Positions 18,630 to 28,854 of a stretch of DNA of 64,000 nt are shown here, piece by piece. The stretch is from Prolixibacter bellariivorans ATCC BAA-1284 (GTDB lineage: Bacteria; Bacteroidota; Bacteroidia; Bacteroidales; Prolixibacteraceae), in NCBI RefSeq assembly GCF_000621705.1, contig NZ_JHXO01000011.1, positions 186,001 to 250,000 on the forward strand. The letters run 5' to 3'. The notes beneath the pieces were generated by a model that saw nothing but the letters and a program-made list of their open reading frames with translations, did not search any database and had not been told where the DNA came from. Numbering within the stretch: the first letter of the stretch is position 1; every line of letters begins with the position of its first letter. A program made the position numbers and the translations under genes.

Positions 18630-21600
18630 ATGAAAAAAGTCTTCATGTTAACGTTCCTGTTCCTGGTGGCTACGCTGGGTTTTGCTCAGGAGCGGAATGT
18701 AAAAGGTACGGTGACCAGTACTGAAGATGGTTCACCGATTCCGGGAGTTAGTATCTCGGTAAAAGGAACCACAACAGGAACGATTTCCGATATTAACGGG
18801 AATTATGCTGTTTCAGTTCCCGATAATGCCACGCTTGTTTTTTCATTCATCGGGTTGAAGAGGCAGGAAATTCCCGTTGCGGGGAAATCAACAATCAATG
18901 TTCAGATGGAAAATGAATCACTGGATGTTGATGAAGTGGTAGTTGTCGGATATGGCACACAAAAGAAAAGTGTTGTTACAGGGGCAATTGCCAGTGTAAA
19001 AGCAGAAGATCTTGAAAAGGCAACGCCCACCCGTATTGAAGATGTGTTGAAAGGCCGCCTTTCGGGTGTTTCGATCACTCAGTCTTCCGGTCAGCCTGGC
19101 TCTGACTCACGCGTACTCATCCGTGGTACAGGCACCATTAACGACAACAGCCCGCTGTACATTATTGATGGAATGCCTGTTGGCGGTGGTATCGACTACC
19201 TGAATCCTTCAGATATTAAATCGGTAGAGGTATTGAAAGATGCTGCATCGGCTGCTGTATACGGTGCCCGCGCATCGAATGGTGTTATTTTGGTAACAAC
19301 CAAGTCGGGTTCAAAAGGTAAAATGAGCATTTCGTATAATTTCTCTTATGGATGGCAAAATCCGTGGAAATTACGTCGCGTTCTTAATGCCGAGCAATAT
19401 AAGATGATGATCAACGAAACGTTGCTCAATTCCGGTAAAGCTCCTATCTATGATACTTCCGCAAAATCTCCGGTAGATACTGACTGGCAGGATGAGTTGT
19501 TTAACTACAACGCTCCAACCGAGAACCATCAGGTAAGCATTAACGGTGGTAGCGAGAAAGGAACCTACTTCCTTGGTCTTGGCTACTACTCACAGGATGG
19601 TATCATCGGTGGAAACTATGGCCGTTCAAATTATGATCGATGGAACCTCCGTTTCAACAATACTTACACCGTATTTGATGAGACTGATTCCCGTCAATTT
19701 GTAAATAAATTTAGGGTTGGTACCAACATTGGTTATTCAAGGATTACCAGTACCGGCGTTACTACAAACAGTGAATACGGTTCACCACTTGGAAGTGCCA
19801 TGATGATTTCGCCGCTGATTCCAGTTTATGCTGAGAATCCTGATGCTGTACTTGCTGATCATCCAACAGCTGTTGCCGATGAAAATGGTCGTGTATTCTC
19901 CATTCCTGGAAAGGATTATAACGAAATTACTAACCCCATTGCAGCAATGTATCTGCCTCCTTCCAAAGGCAATTCCGATAAATTCGTTTCAACTTTCTGG
20001 GGCGAACTGACTTTGTATAAGAACTTGAAATTCAAATCGTCATTTGGTACTGATTTGGCTTTCTGGGGAAATGACAGTTGGGCGCCTGAATTTTATCTGG
20101 GGCCCACCAATTACAAAGATGTATCAGAGGTCTATTCGGAAATGCATCGCGGATACACGTGGCAGGTGGAGAATACACTGAGTTACGATTTCAAAATCAA
20201 CGATAAGCATAATTTCACTGTGCTGCTTGGTCAGTCTGCCAACAGGTATCAGGCTCGGTATGTAAAGGGTAAAAATTACGATTTGAATAGCTACGATCCG
20301 ATTAAGGTAAATATTGATTTTGCCAAAGGTGAGAAAGCGGTTCAGGAAGCTGGTGGTACTTATACCGATGGTCAGCGACTCATTTCTTACTTCGGTCGTA
20401 TCAATTACAACTACAACGAGAAATACATGCTGGAAGCGACCGTTCGTCGCGACGGTTCCTCAAAATTTGGACCCGACAATCGTTTCGGAAATTTCTACGC
20501 ATTCTCAGGCGGTTGGACCATTACACAGGAAGAGTTCATGGCTGGTCGTCCGGAATGGTTTGATTTCATGAAGTTGCGTGTCAGTTGGGGAACCAACGGT
20601 AACGACCGTATCGGTGATTTCCGCTATACCACTATTATTAACGGAGGAAACAACTACCCACTGGGAGTAGGCGATTTGAGTACCATTGAATATGGTGCGA
20701 AACCCAATGGTATTCCGAACCCGAACATTAAATGGGAAGAATCGGAACAAACAGACATCGGTTTGGATACCCGTTTTTGGGGTGGTGCTGTGTCGCTGAC
20801 TTTGGATTATTGGGTGAAGAAAACCAACGGTATGTTGATGGAAATGCAGATTCCAAGCTATAACGGTGACAGCAAACCTGTGGCCAACGTTGGTGATATG
20901 AAAAACTCAGGGGTTGATATCGATTTGTCATATCGCTTTAGAGTATCTGATGCCACCATTAATTTGTCGGCCAATGCTTCGTACCTGAAGAATGAATTGA
21001 TTTATCTGGGTAACGAAACCGGATGGGCCAACTACGATAACATTCAGAATGTCGGAACCATTTCACGTGGTGAAAACGGATATCCTTTCCCTTACTTCTA
21101 TGGAAAGAAAACAGCCGGCATTTTCCAAACACAGGACCAGGTTGATGCTTATGTGAATGCAGACGGTGGCAAAATTCAACCTAATGCAACTCCGGGTGAT
21201 GTCATTTTTGTAGACCTAGATGGTGATGGACAAATTACCGATGACGACCGTACCATGATTGGAAAAGGAATGCCCGACTGGACATTTAGTTTCATTGTGG
21301 ATGCAAACTGGAAAGGTTTCGATTTCAATGCATTCTTCCAGGGTGTAACCGGGAATGATATTTTTGATGCTACCCGTCGTATCGACTTGCCTTATACCAA
21401 CATGCCAGCATATTATCTGGATCGTTGGACCGGACCCGGAACTTCCAACTCTTTCCCGAAAGTGGATATCAACAATCCGAACAAAAATTGGGAATCTTCC
21501 GACCTGTATATTCAGAATGGTCAGTACCTCCGCTTGAAAAAGCTAGAACTGGGTTACACACTGCCTCGCAGATTAACGGCCAAAGCGCTGGTTCAGAAAC

Positions 21601-21755
21601 TACGCGTTTATGTCGCTGCTGAAAATCTTTGGACGCTTACCGGCTATCGTGGATACGACCCCGAAATGTCGGCCGATGGAACATCAATTGGCATTGATAA
21701 AGGGGTGTATCCTCAAGCCCGTACTTTGATGGTAGGTGCTAATATTTCATTCTAA
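18630..21755 (+). CDS. SusC/RagA-family TonB-linked outer-membrane transporter (laminarin-type locus)
   Basis: The ATG at 18630 opens a signal peptide (MKKVFMLTFLFLVATLGFAQ); the frame is open 41 codons further upstream without a leader, so that extension is rejected. The 1041-residue product has a CarboxypepD_reg-like domain (about 22-105), a TonB box region DVDEVVVVGYGTQKK, the plug with YIIDGMPV and SVEVLKDAASAAVYGARASNGVI, and a barrel ending in MVGANISF. It imports oligosaccharides with the SusD protein encoded 17 bp downstream. GH16 and GH3 genes in the same run of genes point to beta-1,3-glucan. The ATTCTATGAAAAAA at its start matches the antisense core of the small-RNA candidate at 30543-30629. 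Confidence 0.95.
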   Translation: MKKVFMLTFLFLVATLGFAQERNVKGTVTSTEDGSPIPGVSISVKGTTTGTISDINGNYAVSVPDNATLVFSFIGLKRQEIPVAGKSTINVQMENESLDVDEVVVVGYGTQKKSVVTGAIASVKAEDLEKATPTRIEDVLKGRLSGVSITQSSGQPGSDSRVLIRGTGTINDNSPLYIIDGMPVGGGIDYLNPSDIKSVEVLKDAASAAVYGARASNGVILVTTKSGSKGKMSISYNFSYGWQNPWKLRRVLNAEQYKMMINETLLNSGKAPIYDTSAKSPVDTDWQDELFNYNAPTENHQVSINGGSEKGTYFLGLGYYSQDGIIGGNYGRSNYDRWNLRFNNTYTVFDETDSRQFVNKFRVGTNIGYSRITSTGVTTNSEYGSPLGSAMMISPLIPVYAENPDAVLADHPTAVADENGRVFSIPGKDYNEITNPIAAMYLPPSKGNSDKFVSTFWGELTLYKNLKFKSSFGTDLAFWGNDSWAPEFYLGPTNYKDVSEVYSEMHRGYTWQVENTLSYDFKINDKHNFTVLLGQSANRYQARYVKGKNYDLNSYDPIKVNIDFAKGEKAVQEAGGTYTDGQRLISYFGRINYNYNEKYMLEATVRRDGSSKFGPDNRFGNFYAFSGGWTITQEEFMAGRPEWFDFMKLRVSWGTNGNDRIGDFRYTTIINGGNNYPLGVGDLSTIEYGAKPNGIPNPNIKWEESEQTDIGLDTRFWGGAVSLTLDYWVKKTNGMLMEMQIPSYNGDSKPVANVGDMKNSGVDIDLSYRFRVSDATINLSANASYLKNELIYLGNETGWANYDNIQNVGTISRGENGYPFPYFYGKKTAGIFQTQDQVDAYVNADGGKIQPNATPGDVIFVDLDGDGQITDDDRTMIGKGMPDWTFSFIVDANWKGFDFNAFFQGVTGNDIFDATRRIDLPYTNMPAYYLDRWTGPGTSNSFPKVDINNPNKNWESSDLYIQNGQYLRLKKLELGYTLPRRLTAKALVQKLRVYVAAENLWTLTGYRGYDPEMSADGTSIGIDKGVYPQARTLMVGANISF

Positions 21756-21772
21756 TTTTAATTTTCTTCGAA

Positions 21773-23284
21773 ATGAAAAGAATCAAATACATCATATTCT
21801 TGCTGGCTGTTCTCCTAACCAGTTCTTGTTCCGAGAGCTTTTTAGAGCAAACTCCCACAACGGCAACTTCAAAGGACGACTTCTACAAAACACAGGAAGA
21901 TCTGTACCAGGCACTGATTGCAGCGTATGATCCGTTGCAGTGGGATGACTATTTTAACCAGTATCTGCCAACTCTATTCGCTTCCGATATCCGTGGTGAC
22001 GATATGTTGGTTGGGGGATCGAGCGAAAGTGATCAGGGATATCTGTACCTGATGCACATGTTTTCATGTACTTCGGTGAATTCTCCTTACATGTTCTGGA
22101 CCATTTATTATTCTGGTGTAAACCGGTCGAACCTGGTGATAAACAACATCGATAATGTGGAGAACATGGATGAAAATACCCGCTCCAGAATGCGTGCGGA
22201 AGCCTATTTTCTGCGTGCATATTATTATCACTGGCTGTGGAAGAATTATGGCAATGTTCCGTATTACGATAAGAATCTGGAGCTTCCTTACATGACCAAA
22301 CAGGAGAAAGCTGACGACGTGTACGAGAAAATTGTTGCCGATTTGGATAAAGCGCTCGAAGGTAGTGCATTGCCCAATGATGTTCCGGCATCGGAAAAAG
22401 GACGTATCACTCGTGCTGCTGCTCAAATGCTGAAAGCTCGTGTGGTGATGTATCAGAACGATGAGAGCCGTTATCCCGAAGTTTTGAAGGATATGGAGGA
22501 AATTATTTCTGGCGGCCAATACGCATTGATGGACGATTATGAATCGATTTTCCTTGACGCAAATGAGTGGTGTAAAGAATCCATCTGGGAAATCAATTAC
22601 GTTGATAACGGTAACCGTGGCTGGGGAAGCGCAATCGCGTCAGGTGGAACCGTTCTTCCCGCACTTATCGGAATCAACGGTTTGAGCTCTAATCCAGAAT
22701 TCCAATCTGGTTGGGGATTTGGCCCTGTTCCGAAAGAAACATATGATCTCTACCCGGCAACCGATCAGCGGAAAGACGGGGGAATTCTGGCCTTCTCGAA
22801 ACTGAAGGAAAAATATCCCGATGTTTCCTACAGTCCCCGTTTTCAGGATACCGGTTACTTCTTGAAAAAGTATTTGCCGCGTGTTGGTTACAATGATAAT
22901 CCTGGAGACACTCCTTTGAACTTTAAGAACAACCTGAGAATTTTCCGTTACTCGGAAACACTCCTGAATGCAGCTGAGCTGATTCTGCGTGGTGCGGGTG
23001 GTACAACGGCTGAAGCTCAGGATTACTACGACCAGGTTCGCAAACGTGCTTTGGGTGATAATTTCGTTCAGAAAACTATTACCCTCGACAATGTATTGCA
23101 AGAGCGTCGTCTTGAATTTGTAGGCGAAGGTGTTCGTTTCTGGGATCTGGTTCGTTCAGGCAAAGCCGAATCTGTACTGGGTTCAAGAGGATATACTGCA
23201 GAGAAGAAGTATCTGCCGATTCCTTCAAGTGAGATTGATCAAACCAGTGGAGAATACCAGTTGGTTCAGAATCCTGGTTATTAA
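21773..23284 (+). CDS. SusD/RagB-family surface glycan-binding lipoprotein
   Basis: The 503-residue product has a leader ending in TSSC with Cys19 as lipidation site, then SFLEQTPTTATS, the usual SusD opening. The C-terminal motif RRLEFVGEGVRFWDLVRSG is diagnostic of the RagB/SusD domain. It forms the lid of the SusC transporter encoded 17 bp upstream and should bind the laminarin-type oligosaccharide. It is followed in 24 bp by the surface-binding lipoprotein gene, so SusC, SusD and that gene form the core of one operon. Confidence 0.95.
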   Translation: MKRIKYIIFLLAVLLTSSCSESFLEQTPTTATSKDDFYKTQEDLYQALIAAYDPLQWDDYFNQYLPTLFASDIRGDDMLVGGSSESDQGYLYLMHMFSCTSVNSPYMFWTIYYSGVNRSNLVINNIDNVENMDENTRSRMRAEAYFLRAYYYHWLWKNYGNVPYYDKNLELPYMTKQEKADDVYEKIVADLDKALEGSALPNDVPASEKGRITRAAAQMLKARVVMYQNDESRYPEVLKDMEEIISGGQYALMDDYESIFLDANEWCKESIWEINYVDNGNRGWGSAIASGGTVLPALIGINGLSSNPEFQSGWGFGPVPKETYDLYPATDQRKDGGILAFSKLKEKYPDVSYSPRFQDTGYFLKKYLPRVGYNDNPGDTPLNFKNNLRIFRYSETLLNAAELILRGAGGTTAEAQDYYDQVRKRALGDNFVQKTITLDNVLQERRLEFVGEGVRFWDLVRSGKAESVLGSRGYTAEKKYLPIPSSEIDQTSGEYQLVQNPGY

Positions 23285-23308
23285 TTTATTCTTGAAAAAG
23301 TCAGAAAA

Positions 23309-24136
23309 ATGAAAAATAAGATATTTTCCAGTTTACTAGTTGGGTTGATGGCCTTTATGGTTTCGTGCGATCCGATGATAGAAGATGACTACAACCTGGG
23401 TGTACCACCGAGCGCTTCGGATATTCAGTATTCAGTTTCGTTCGACGAGAACAATGGTGACGTTACTTTTGAGGTGACTAATCAACAGGCCGTTGGAGTT
23501 TGGTACTTTCCAACTTCCGATCCAAGTGCCCCGGAGATCAAAACCGGTAATAAAGTAACCCGGAAATATATGTCAGCAGGGACCGATACTATTTCTGTTG
23601 CCATGTATAATAAAGCAGGTGTTTCCGATAAGAAGGAAGTTACATTTGATGCTCCGGGAGCCAATCCAACTTATCTGATTGCAGACAAAACATGGATGTG
23701 GGATAAGGAAACTCCAGGTCACATTGGTAACGGTCCGGCGGATGCAACTTCTGCCCAGTGGTGGGTGGCTGGTCCCAACGAACAGGATCCCCGTTTGTAC
23801 GATGACGAAATGATTTTCCATAGCGATGGCTCCTACGAGTTAAAAGCTCATGGCTATATTCTTTGTAACGAAGGAGCTGCTTATCATTTTGGAATTGAAG
23901 GTGCTACCGCTGGTGTGATTGTTCCTTACGAACAACCTGCAGGTCAAACGTGGGCTATTACTGCTGAAGGCAGTAAGTTGTTTCTCAGCTTTACCGGCGA
24001 TGGTTTCCCAAGCTATATTCCGGGTGATAATTGGGGTTCACTGAAGTACGAAATTCTGAACATTTCAGAAACAAATTTAGATCTGAAAGTAAGTTTCGGC
24101 TGGGGTGCATTCTTTATGAAGTTTATTAGTAAGTAA
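23309..24136 (+). CDS. Probable surface glycan-binding lipoprotein (SGBP-like, PKD-type N-terminal domain)
   Basis: There are 275 residues, with a lipoprotein leader ending MVSC (Cys20) and an Asp-rich stretch after it (DPMIEDDYN), as in surface-exposed lipoproteins. Residues about 35-115 form a PKD/Ig-like domain (SVSFDENNGDVTFEVTN), and about 125-275 a Trp-rich beta-sandwich (TWMWDKETPGHIGNG, QWWVAGP, DNWGSLKYEI). No catalytic motif was recognised. Position directly behind SusD and the exposed Trp residues support glycan binding. The exact family is not certain, and the C-terminal domain could also be a carbohydrate-binding module of the laminarin-PUL type. Confidence 0.72.
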   Translation: MKNKIFSSLLVGLMAFMVSCDPMIEDDYNLGVPPSASDIQYSVSFDENNGDVTFEVTNQQAVGVWYFPTSDPSAPEIKTGNKVTRKYMSAGTDTISVAMYNKAGVSDKKEVTFDAPGANPTYLIADKTWMWDKETPGHIGNGPADATSAQWWVAGPNEQDPRLYDDEMIFHSDGSYELKAHGYILCNEGAAYHFGIEGATAGVIVPYEQPAGQTWAITAEGSKLFLSFTGDGFPSYIPGDNWGSLKYEILNISETNLDLKVSFGWGAFFMKFISK

Positions 24137-24211
24137 GCATCATCCTATACAGGCTCATTTGATTGAAACGGAGTTAGTAAACCAACTAAACCTTTCTAAA
24201 CAGCCCAAAGT

Positions 24212-24238
24212 CCGGAGCCGGCAAGAAGCCGGTTCCGG
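24212..24238 (+). other. Very stable GC-rich RNA hairpin inside the laminarin-type locus
   Basis: CCGGAGCCGGC (24212-24222) pairs with GCCGGTTCCGG (24228-24238) with one G-U pair and a 5 nt loop, and GCCC/GGGC can extend it. No T-run follows, so it is more likely an mRNA-stabilising or processing structure than a terminator. It separates the transport and binding genes from the enzyme genes. Confidence 0.7.
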
Positions 24239-24341
24239 AATGAGGGCAAATAAAGTTTACAATGGCCTGGTTTAGGGACCATTATTTTTATATCGAGAAA
24301 AAAAACGATTAACTTATTGAACTGAATTAACACGTATTACC

Positions 24342-25208
24342 ATGAAGACAAAGGTAATCTTCATCATATTGCTGGGATGTATCGGATGGCTGTCGGGCTG
24401 TTCAAAAAAAGACGACACACCCACATTTCAACAGCCCGGAACGAATCCAACACCAACTCCCATAGAAGAAGACACGGGAAAATATGTGCTGGTTTGGGCT
24501 GATGAATTTAATGAAGACGAAAACGGCCTGCCTAACCCCGATGAGTGGTGGTTTGAAAACGGTGGTGGTGGATGGGGCAACGGCGAGTTGCAATACTACC
24601 TTGGAAACGGTTATTATGATGGTGATACCGTCGCTTTGGTTCGTGATGGAATGTTGAAAATTACTGCCTTTAAAAAAGACTATGAAGGCAATCAGTACAT
24701 TTCGGCCCGAATGAACACAACAAAAAGTTGGCTATACGGCCGGTTCGAAGCGCGGTTGAAAGTCCCCGGAGGGAAAGGCGGATGGCCTGCGTTTTGGATG
24801 CTGGCCAAAGATTTTAACTCCTGGCCTCTTGACGGCGAGATTGATATTATGGAATATGTTGGTTTCGACGCCAACGTTATCCATGGTAGTATTCACACCG
24901 AGAGTTACAACCATTCCATTGGAACGCAGAAAACAGCGACTACGACTGTTTCGACCGCTGAATCGGAATTTCATGTGTATGCGTTGGAATGGTCAAAAAC
25001 CAAGATTCAGGTTTTTGTTGACGACAAAGCCTATTTCACGTTTTACAACGACGGGAAAAACGATAAAAAAACATGGCCGTTCAATGCGCCTTTTTACTTG
25101 AAGCTAAACCTCGCTGTTGGTGGCTGGGGCGGTCAGGACGGTATTGACGATTCGATTTTCCCTTTGGAATACGACATTGATTACGTCCGGGTTTATCAGA
25201 AACAGTAG
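24342..25208 (+). CDS. GH16 endo-beta-1,3-glucanase (laminarinase-type), lipoprotein
   Basis: The 288-residue protein has a lipobox LSGC (Cys20), an acidic/Pro linker (QQPGTNPTPTPIEED) and one GH16 domain. The catalytic motif GEIDIMEYVG puts the nucleophile at Glu166, the helper Asp at 168 and the acid/base at Glu171, the bulge form of laminarinases. WPAFWML and the terminal IDYVRVYQKQ fit. With Lys-Lys-Asp-Asp after the Cys it could be surface-exposed, and then it would cut polymer outside the cell for import by the SusC/SusD pair. It is one of two lipoprotein GH16 enzymes in the locus (other at 27821); the two likely differ in chain-length preference. Confidence 0.93.
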   Translation: MKTKVIFIILLGCIGWLSGCSKKDDTPTFQQPGTNPTPTPIEEDTGKYVLVWADEFNEDENGLPNPDEWWFENGGGGWGNGELQYYLGNGYYDGDTVALVRDGMLKITAFKKDYEGNQYISARMNTTKSWLYGRFEARLKVPGGKGGWPAFWMLAKDFNSWPLDGEIDIMEYVGFDANVIHGSIHTESYNHSIGTQKTATTTVSTAESEFHVYALEWSKTKIQVFVDDKAYFTFYNDGKNDKKTWPFNAPFYLKLNLAVGGWGGQDGIDDSIFPLEYDIDYVRVYQKQ

Positions 25209-25433
25209 AAAACTGGTGCGGTAATAAATTCTTATGTACGTCAGAACATAGCGAAATTTTGACTCATATGGTGGGAACTCGTGTGAGTATATTTTATGTT
25301 GTCTGGTTATAGTTTTTGAAAAGAGCTTTTTCAGACTACAAACCAATAAAATCAGGAAAACGATAAACGAAATTGGTCTGTAAGTTGCTCTGGTATTCCC
25401 TTTAAATCAGGCTTGTATATTTAATCTTCTTAA

Positions 25434-27797
25434 ATGATTCAGATGTTGAGAGTGAAAATGAAATGGCTGGGGCTTTTATTGTTGACGGGTTACTTGTTGA
25501 CGGGGGTTGTCCGGGCAGAACAATATATACCCGATGCTCAGAGAGTAGATCCGAGAGTGGAGGCTAAAGTCGACAAATTGTTGTCGAAGATGACATTGGA
25601 GGAAAAGGTGGGTCAGATGTGTCAGGTTACACTCGATGTAATCACCAAAGGTCCCAATCAATTCTCGTCCGACGAACCTTTGCAGCTGGACACGAGCCTG
25701 GTTCGTAAGGCATTGGTTGATTACAAAGTCGGTTCTGTTTTAAATACGGCGAACAACCGTGCCCGGACTCCACAAAAGTGGAACGAAATTATCTCTCAAC
25801 TGCAAGAGGTAGCTACCAAAGAAACCCGCCTGGGTATCCCCATCATTTACGGAATTGATGGAATCCATGGTGCTACGTATACCGCCGGAGCAACCATTTT
25901 TCCTCAGGAAATTGCCATGGCGGCTACCCGCAACCGCACGCTCGTACGAAAAGAAGCTGAAGTAAGTGCCTACGAAACCCGCGCCTGCGGCATTCCGTGG
26001 ACTTTTTCTCCGGTCCTCGACTTAGGCATTGATCCCCGCTGGCCCCGCATGTGGGAAACTTTTGGTGAAGATCCGTACCTGGTGGCCCAGATGGGATACC
26101 AGATGATCAAAGGTTATGAAGGAGAAAACAACGATATTGATAATCCGGTGCATGTAGCTTCATGTATGAAGCATTTTCTGGGCTACTCAGCAGCCAAATC
26201 AGGAAAGGATCGCACACCGGCCTGGCTTCCGGAAATCGAATTGCGGGAGCGTCACCTGGTTTCGTTTAAGAAAGCGATTAATGCAGGTGCTCATACGGTT
26301 ATGATTAATTCGGGCATCATCAACGGTGTTCCGGTGCATGCCAGCTATGATATTATTACCAAACTGTTGAAACAGGAATTAGGATTTAATGGCCTGGTTG
26401 TTACTGACTGGGCCGATATCGAAAACCTGCACAACCGGGACAAAGTAGCCAAAACGCAAAAAGAAGCGGTAAAAATGGCCATTAATGCCGGAATCGACAT
26501 GTCGATGGTTCCTTACAACTTCGATTTCTGTAATTACCTGACCGAGTTGGTGAAAGAAGGTGAAGTGCCGATGTCGCGCATCGACGATGCTGTTCGTCGC
26601 ATCCTGCGCGTGAAATACGAGTTGGGCCTTTTCAAAACGCCGGTTACCCGGATGGCCGACTATCCTGATTTTGCATCAAAGAAATTTGAAAACGATGCCT
26701 ACCAGGCTGCTGCCGAAGCCATCACTTTGTTGCGCAATAACAACCATGTTCTTCCGCTTTCCGCGAAAGCGAGAATATTGGTGACTGGCCCGAATGCTAA
26801 CTCAATGCGTACCCTGAATGGTGGATGGACCTACAGTTGGCAGGGCGAAAAAGTTGACGAGTTTGCCGGGAAATACAATACCATTCTCGAAGCCGTCCGG
26901 AATCATGCAGGCGACGAGAATGTTACTTATGTGCCCGGTGTGGAATATAAAATGGACGGTACGTACAACGAGGAGCAAAATGTGGATATCGATGCTGCTG
27001 TGAAAGCGGCTGCCAATGTGGATGCGATTGTTCTTTGTCTGGGCGAAAATACATATACCGAAAAACCCGGTGATTTGAATGATCTATACATTTCCGATAA
27101 CCAAACGGCTTTGGCAAAAGCATTGGCCGCTACTGGAAAAAGGGTGATTCTGGTGTTGAACGAAGGTCGTCCGCGTTTGATTAGCAAGTTTGCTGATCAG
27201 ATGCAGGCTATTCTGCAAATTTACCTTCCGGGAAATTTTGGTGGAGAAGCGCTGGCCGATGTACTGTACGGAAAGGTAAATCCCAGCGGAAAACTGCCTT
27301 ACACTTACCCTCGTTACCCCAATTCATTAGTGGTATACAATCACAAACCTTCAGAGGCACAGAAGAAAATGGAAGGAATGTATAACTACGAAGGCGATGT
27401 TGTTTCGCAATTCCCATTTGGTGCCGGCTTAAGCTATACGGAGTTCTCTTATTCAGATTTGAAGATTAACAAGTCGGAGCTGGATGGAAAAGATAATTTT
27501 ACGATTTCGGTAACCGTGAAGAATACAGGCGACCGGGAAGGAAAGGAAACCGTTCAACTCTATATTTCCGATTTGTATGCTTCCATTACACCGGATGTAA
27601 AACGCTTGCGCGGATTTGAAAAAGTAGACCTGAAGCCAGGAGAAGAGAAGACGGTTACTTTCCATCTGAATACCCGTGATTTGACTTTTGTTAATCATCA
27701 GTTGAAATATGTGGTGGAAAAAGGAAAGTTCGTGGCGTCGGTCGCCAATCTGACTGCCTCGTTTTCAGTGAAGGAAACACAAACATTCGATCGTTAA
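25434..27797 (+). CDS. GH3 beta-glucosidase, exported
   Basis: There are 787 residues. The ATG at 25434 is used; ATGs at 25443 and 25458 also keep the signal peptide (WLGLLLLTGYLLTGVVRA). The N-terminal TIM barrel carries YGIDGIHG, SCMKHFLGYS and the nucleophile Asp325 in LVVTDWAD. The alpha/beta sandwich has LGENTYTEKPGD, where the acid/base Glu is expected, and a fibronectin-III-like C-terminal domain ends the protein (about 690-787). It releases glucose from the non-reducing end of oligo-beta-glucosides in the periplasm and completes the depolymerisation started by the flanking GH16 enzymes. Confidence 0.94.
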   Translation: MIQMLRVKMKWLGLLLLTGYLLTGVVRAEQYIPDAQRVDPRVEAKVDKLLSKMTLEEKVGQMCQVTLDVITKGPNQFSSDEPLQLDTSLVRKALVDYKVGSVLNTANNRARTPQKWNEIISQLQEVATKETRLGIPIIYGIDGIHGATYTAGATIFPQEIAMAATRNRTLVRKEAEVSAYETRACGIPWTFSPVLDLGIDPRWPRMWETFGEDPYLVAQMGYQMIKGYEGENNDIDNPVHVASCMKHFLGYSAAKSGKDRTPAWLPEIELRERHLVSFKKAINAGAHTVMINSGIINGVPVHASYDIITKLLKQELGFNGLVVTDWADIENLHNRDKVAKTQKEAVKMAINAGIDMSMVPYNFDFCNYLTELVKEGEVPMSRIDDAVRRILRVKYELGLFKTPVTRMADYPDFASKKFENDAYQAAAEAITLLRNNNHVLPLSAKARILVTGPNANSMRTLNGGWTYSWQGEKVDEFAGKYNTILEAVRNHAGDENVTYVPGVEYKMDGTYNEEQNVDIDAAVKAAANVDAIVLCLGENTYTEKPGDLNDLYISDNQTALAKALAATGKRVILVLNEGRPRLISKFADQMQAILQIYLPGNFGGEALADVLYGKVNPSGKLPYTYPRYPNSLVVYNHKPSEAQKKMEGMYNYEGDVVSQFPFGAGLSYTEFSYSDLKINKSELDGKDNFTISVTVKNTGDREGKETVQLYISDLYASITPDVKRLRGFEKVDLKPGEEKTVTFHLNTRDLTFVNHQLKYVVEKGKFVASVANLTASFSVKETQTFDR

Positions 27798-27820
27798 TTG
27801 ATATATTATAATCTAAGAAG

Positions 27821-28669
27821 ATGAAAAAGATCTTTTCAGGAATTCTCTTGCTACTAGTGGCTGCATCATGCCATACGGCAACAAAGAAAGTTGAAAGCAA
27901 AGCAGACGGGGTTCCGCAAAAAAAAGGAGACTGGAACCTGGTTTGGGACGACGAATTTAATTACAACGGTTTGCCCGATTCTATCAAGTGGAGTTTTGAT
28001 ACCCAGGGAAACGAGTCTGGTTGGGGAAACCACGAAGCAGAATTTTATACCGACAAGCGATTGGCAAATGCGCAGGTGGCTGACGGAATGTTGACCATCA
28101 CCGCCCGGAAGGAGGATTTCGGTGGGAAAAAATACACTTCGGCTCGTATCCGGACTATTCACAAGGGTGATTGGTTGGGCGGCCGCATCGAAGTAAAAGC
28201 TCGTTTGCCGAAAGGCAAAGGCTTGTGGCCCGCAATCTGGATGCTGTCCACTGATTGGAAATATGGCGGCTGGCCCGAAAGTGGCGAGATTGATATCATG
28301 GAAAATGTCGGCTACGATCCTGATTCCATTCATGGAACGGTCCATACCAAAGCGTATAATCATGTCATTGGAACGCAGGTGGGGAAAACCATTTCGGTAC
28401 CCGACTGCCACGAAAAGTTCCATGTGTATGCACTCGAGTGGGATGCCAACGAAATGAGAATGTTCGTTGACGATCAAAAGTATTTTACGTTTAAAAACGA
28501 ACATACCGGCTTCGAAGCCTGGCCATTCGATCAGCCTTTCCATCTCATACTGAATGTGGCGGTTGGTGGTGACTGGGGTGGAAAACAGGGAATCGATGAT
28601 TCGGTTTTCCCGCAAACGATGGATGTAGACTACGTGAGAGTCTACCAGAAAAACGAAGCTGTAAACTAG
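27821..28669 (+). CDS. GH16 endo-beta-1,3-glucanase (laminarinase-type), lipoprotein
   Basis: The 282-residue product has a lipoprotein leader ending AASC (Cys17) and a GH16 domain with the catalytic motif GEIDIMENVG at 155-164: Glu156 nucleophile, Asp158, Glu161 acid/base. Its features (WPAIWMLSTDW, GIDDSVFPQ, VDYVRVYQK) resemble the GH16 at 24342, and the two probably arose by duplication. The gene is 23 bp behind GH3 and is the last of the locus before a terminator. Confidence 0.93.
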   Translation: MKKIFSGILLLLVAASCHTATKKVESKADGVPQKKGDWNLVWDDEFNYNGLPDSIKWSFDTQGNESGWGNHEAEFYTDKRLANAQVADGMLTITARKEDFGGKKYTSARIRTIHKGDWLGGRIEVKARLPKGKGLWPAIWMLSTDWKYGGWPESGEIDIMENVGYDPDSIHGTVHTKAYNHVIGTQVGKTISVPDCHEKFHVYALEWDANEMRMFVDDQKYFTFKNEHTGFEAWPFDQPFHLILNVAVGGDWGGKQGIDDSVFPQTMDVDYVRVYQKNEAVN

Positions 28670-28745
28670 CTCTCAGATTGGAAAGTTATATTGCTTATTC
28701 ATAGATTTACATAAAGATAGTTTTTTTCATAGGATTGTTTTGACA

Positions 28746-28775
28746 GGTCCCGGCGGTTTTGTCGGGGCCTTTTTT
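28746..28775 (+). terminator. Intrinsic terminator of the laminarin-type locus
   Basis: GGTCCCGGC pairs with GTCGGGGCC around GGTTTT with several wobble pairs and is followed by six T. Confidence 0.82.
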
Positions 28776-28854
28776 ATACGACTCATGTTCATGATGTTAT
28801 TCCGCTAAGATTTGGTATTTTTCACTCACTGAAACTAACTAAATAACAAAAACC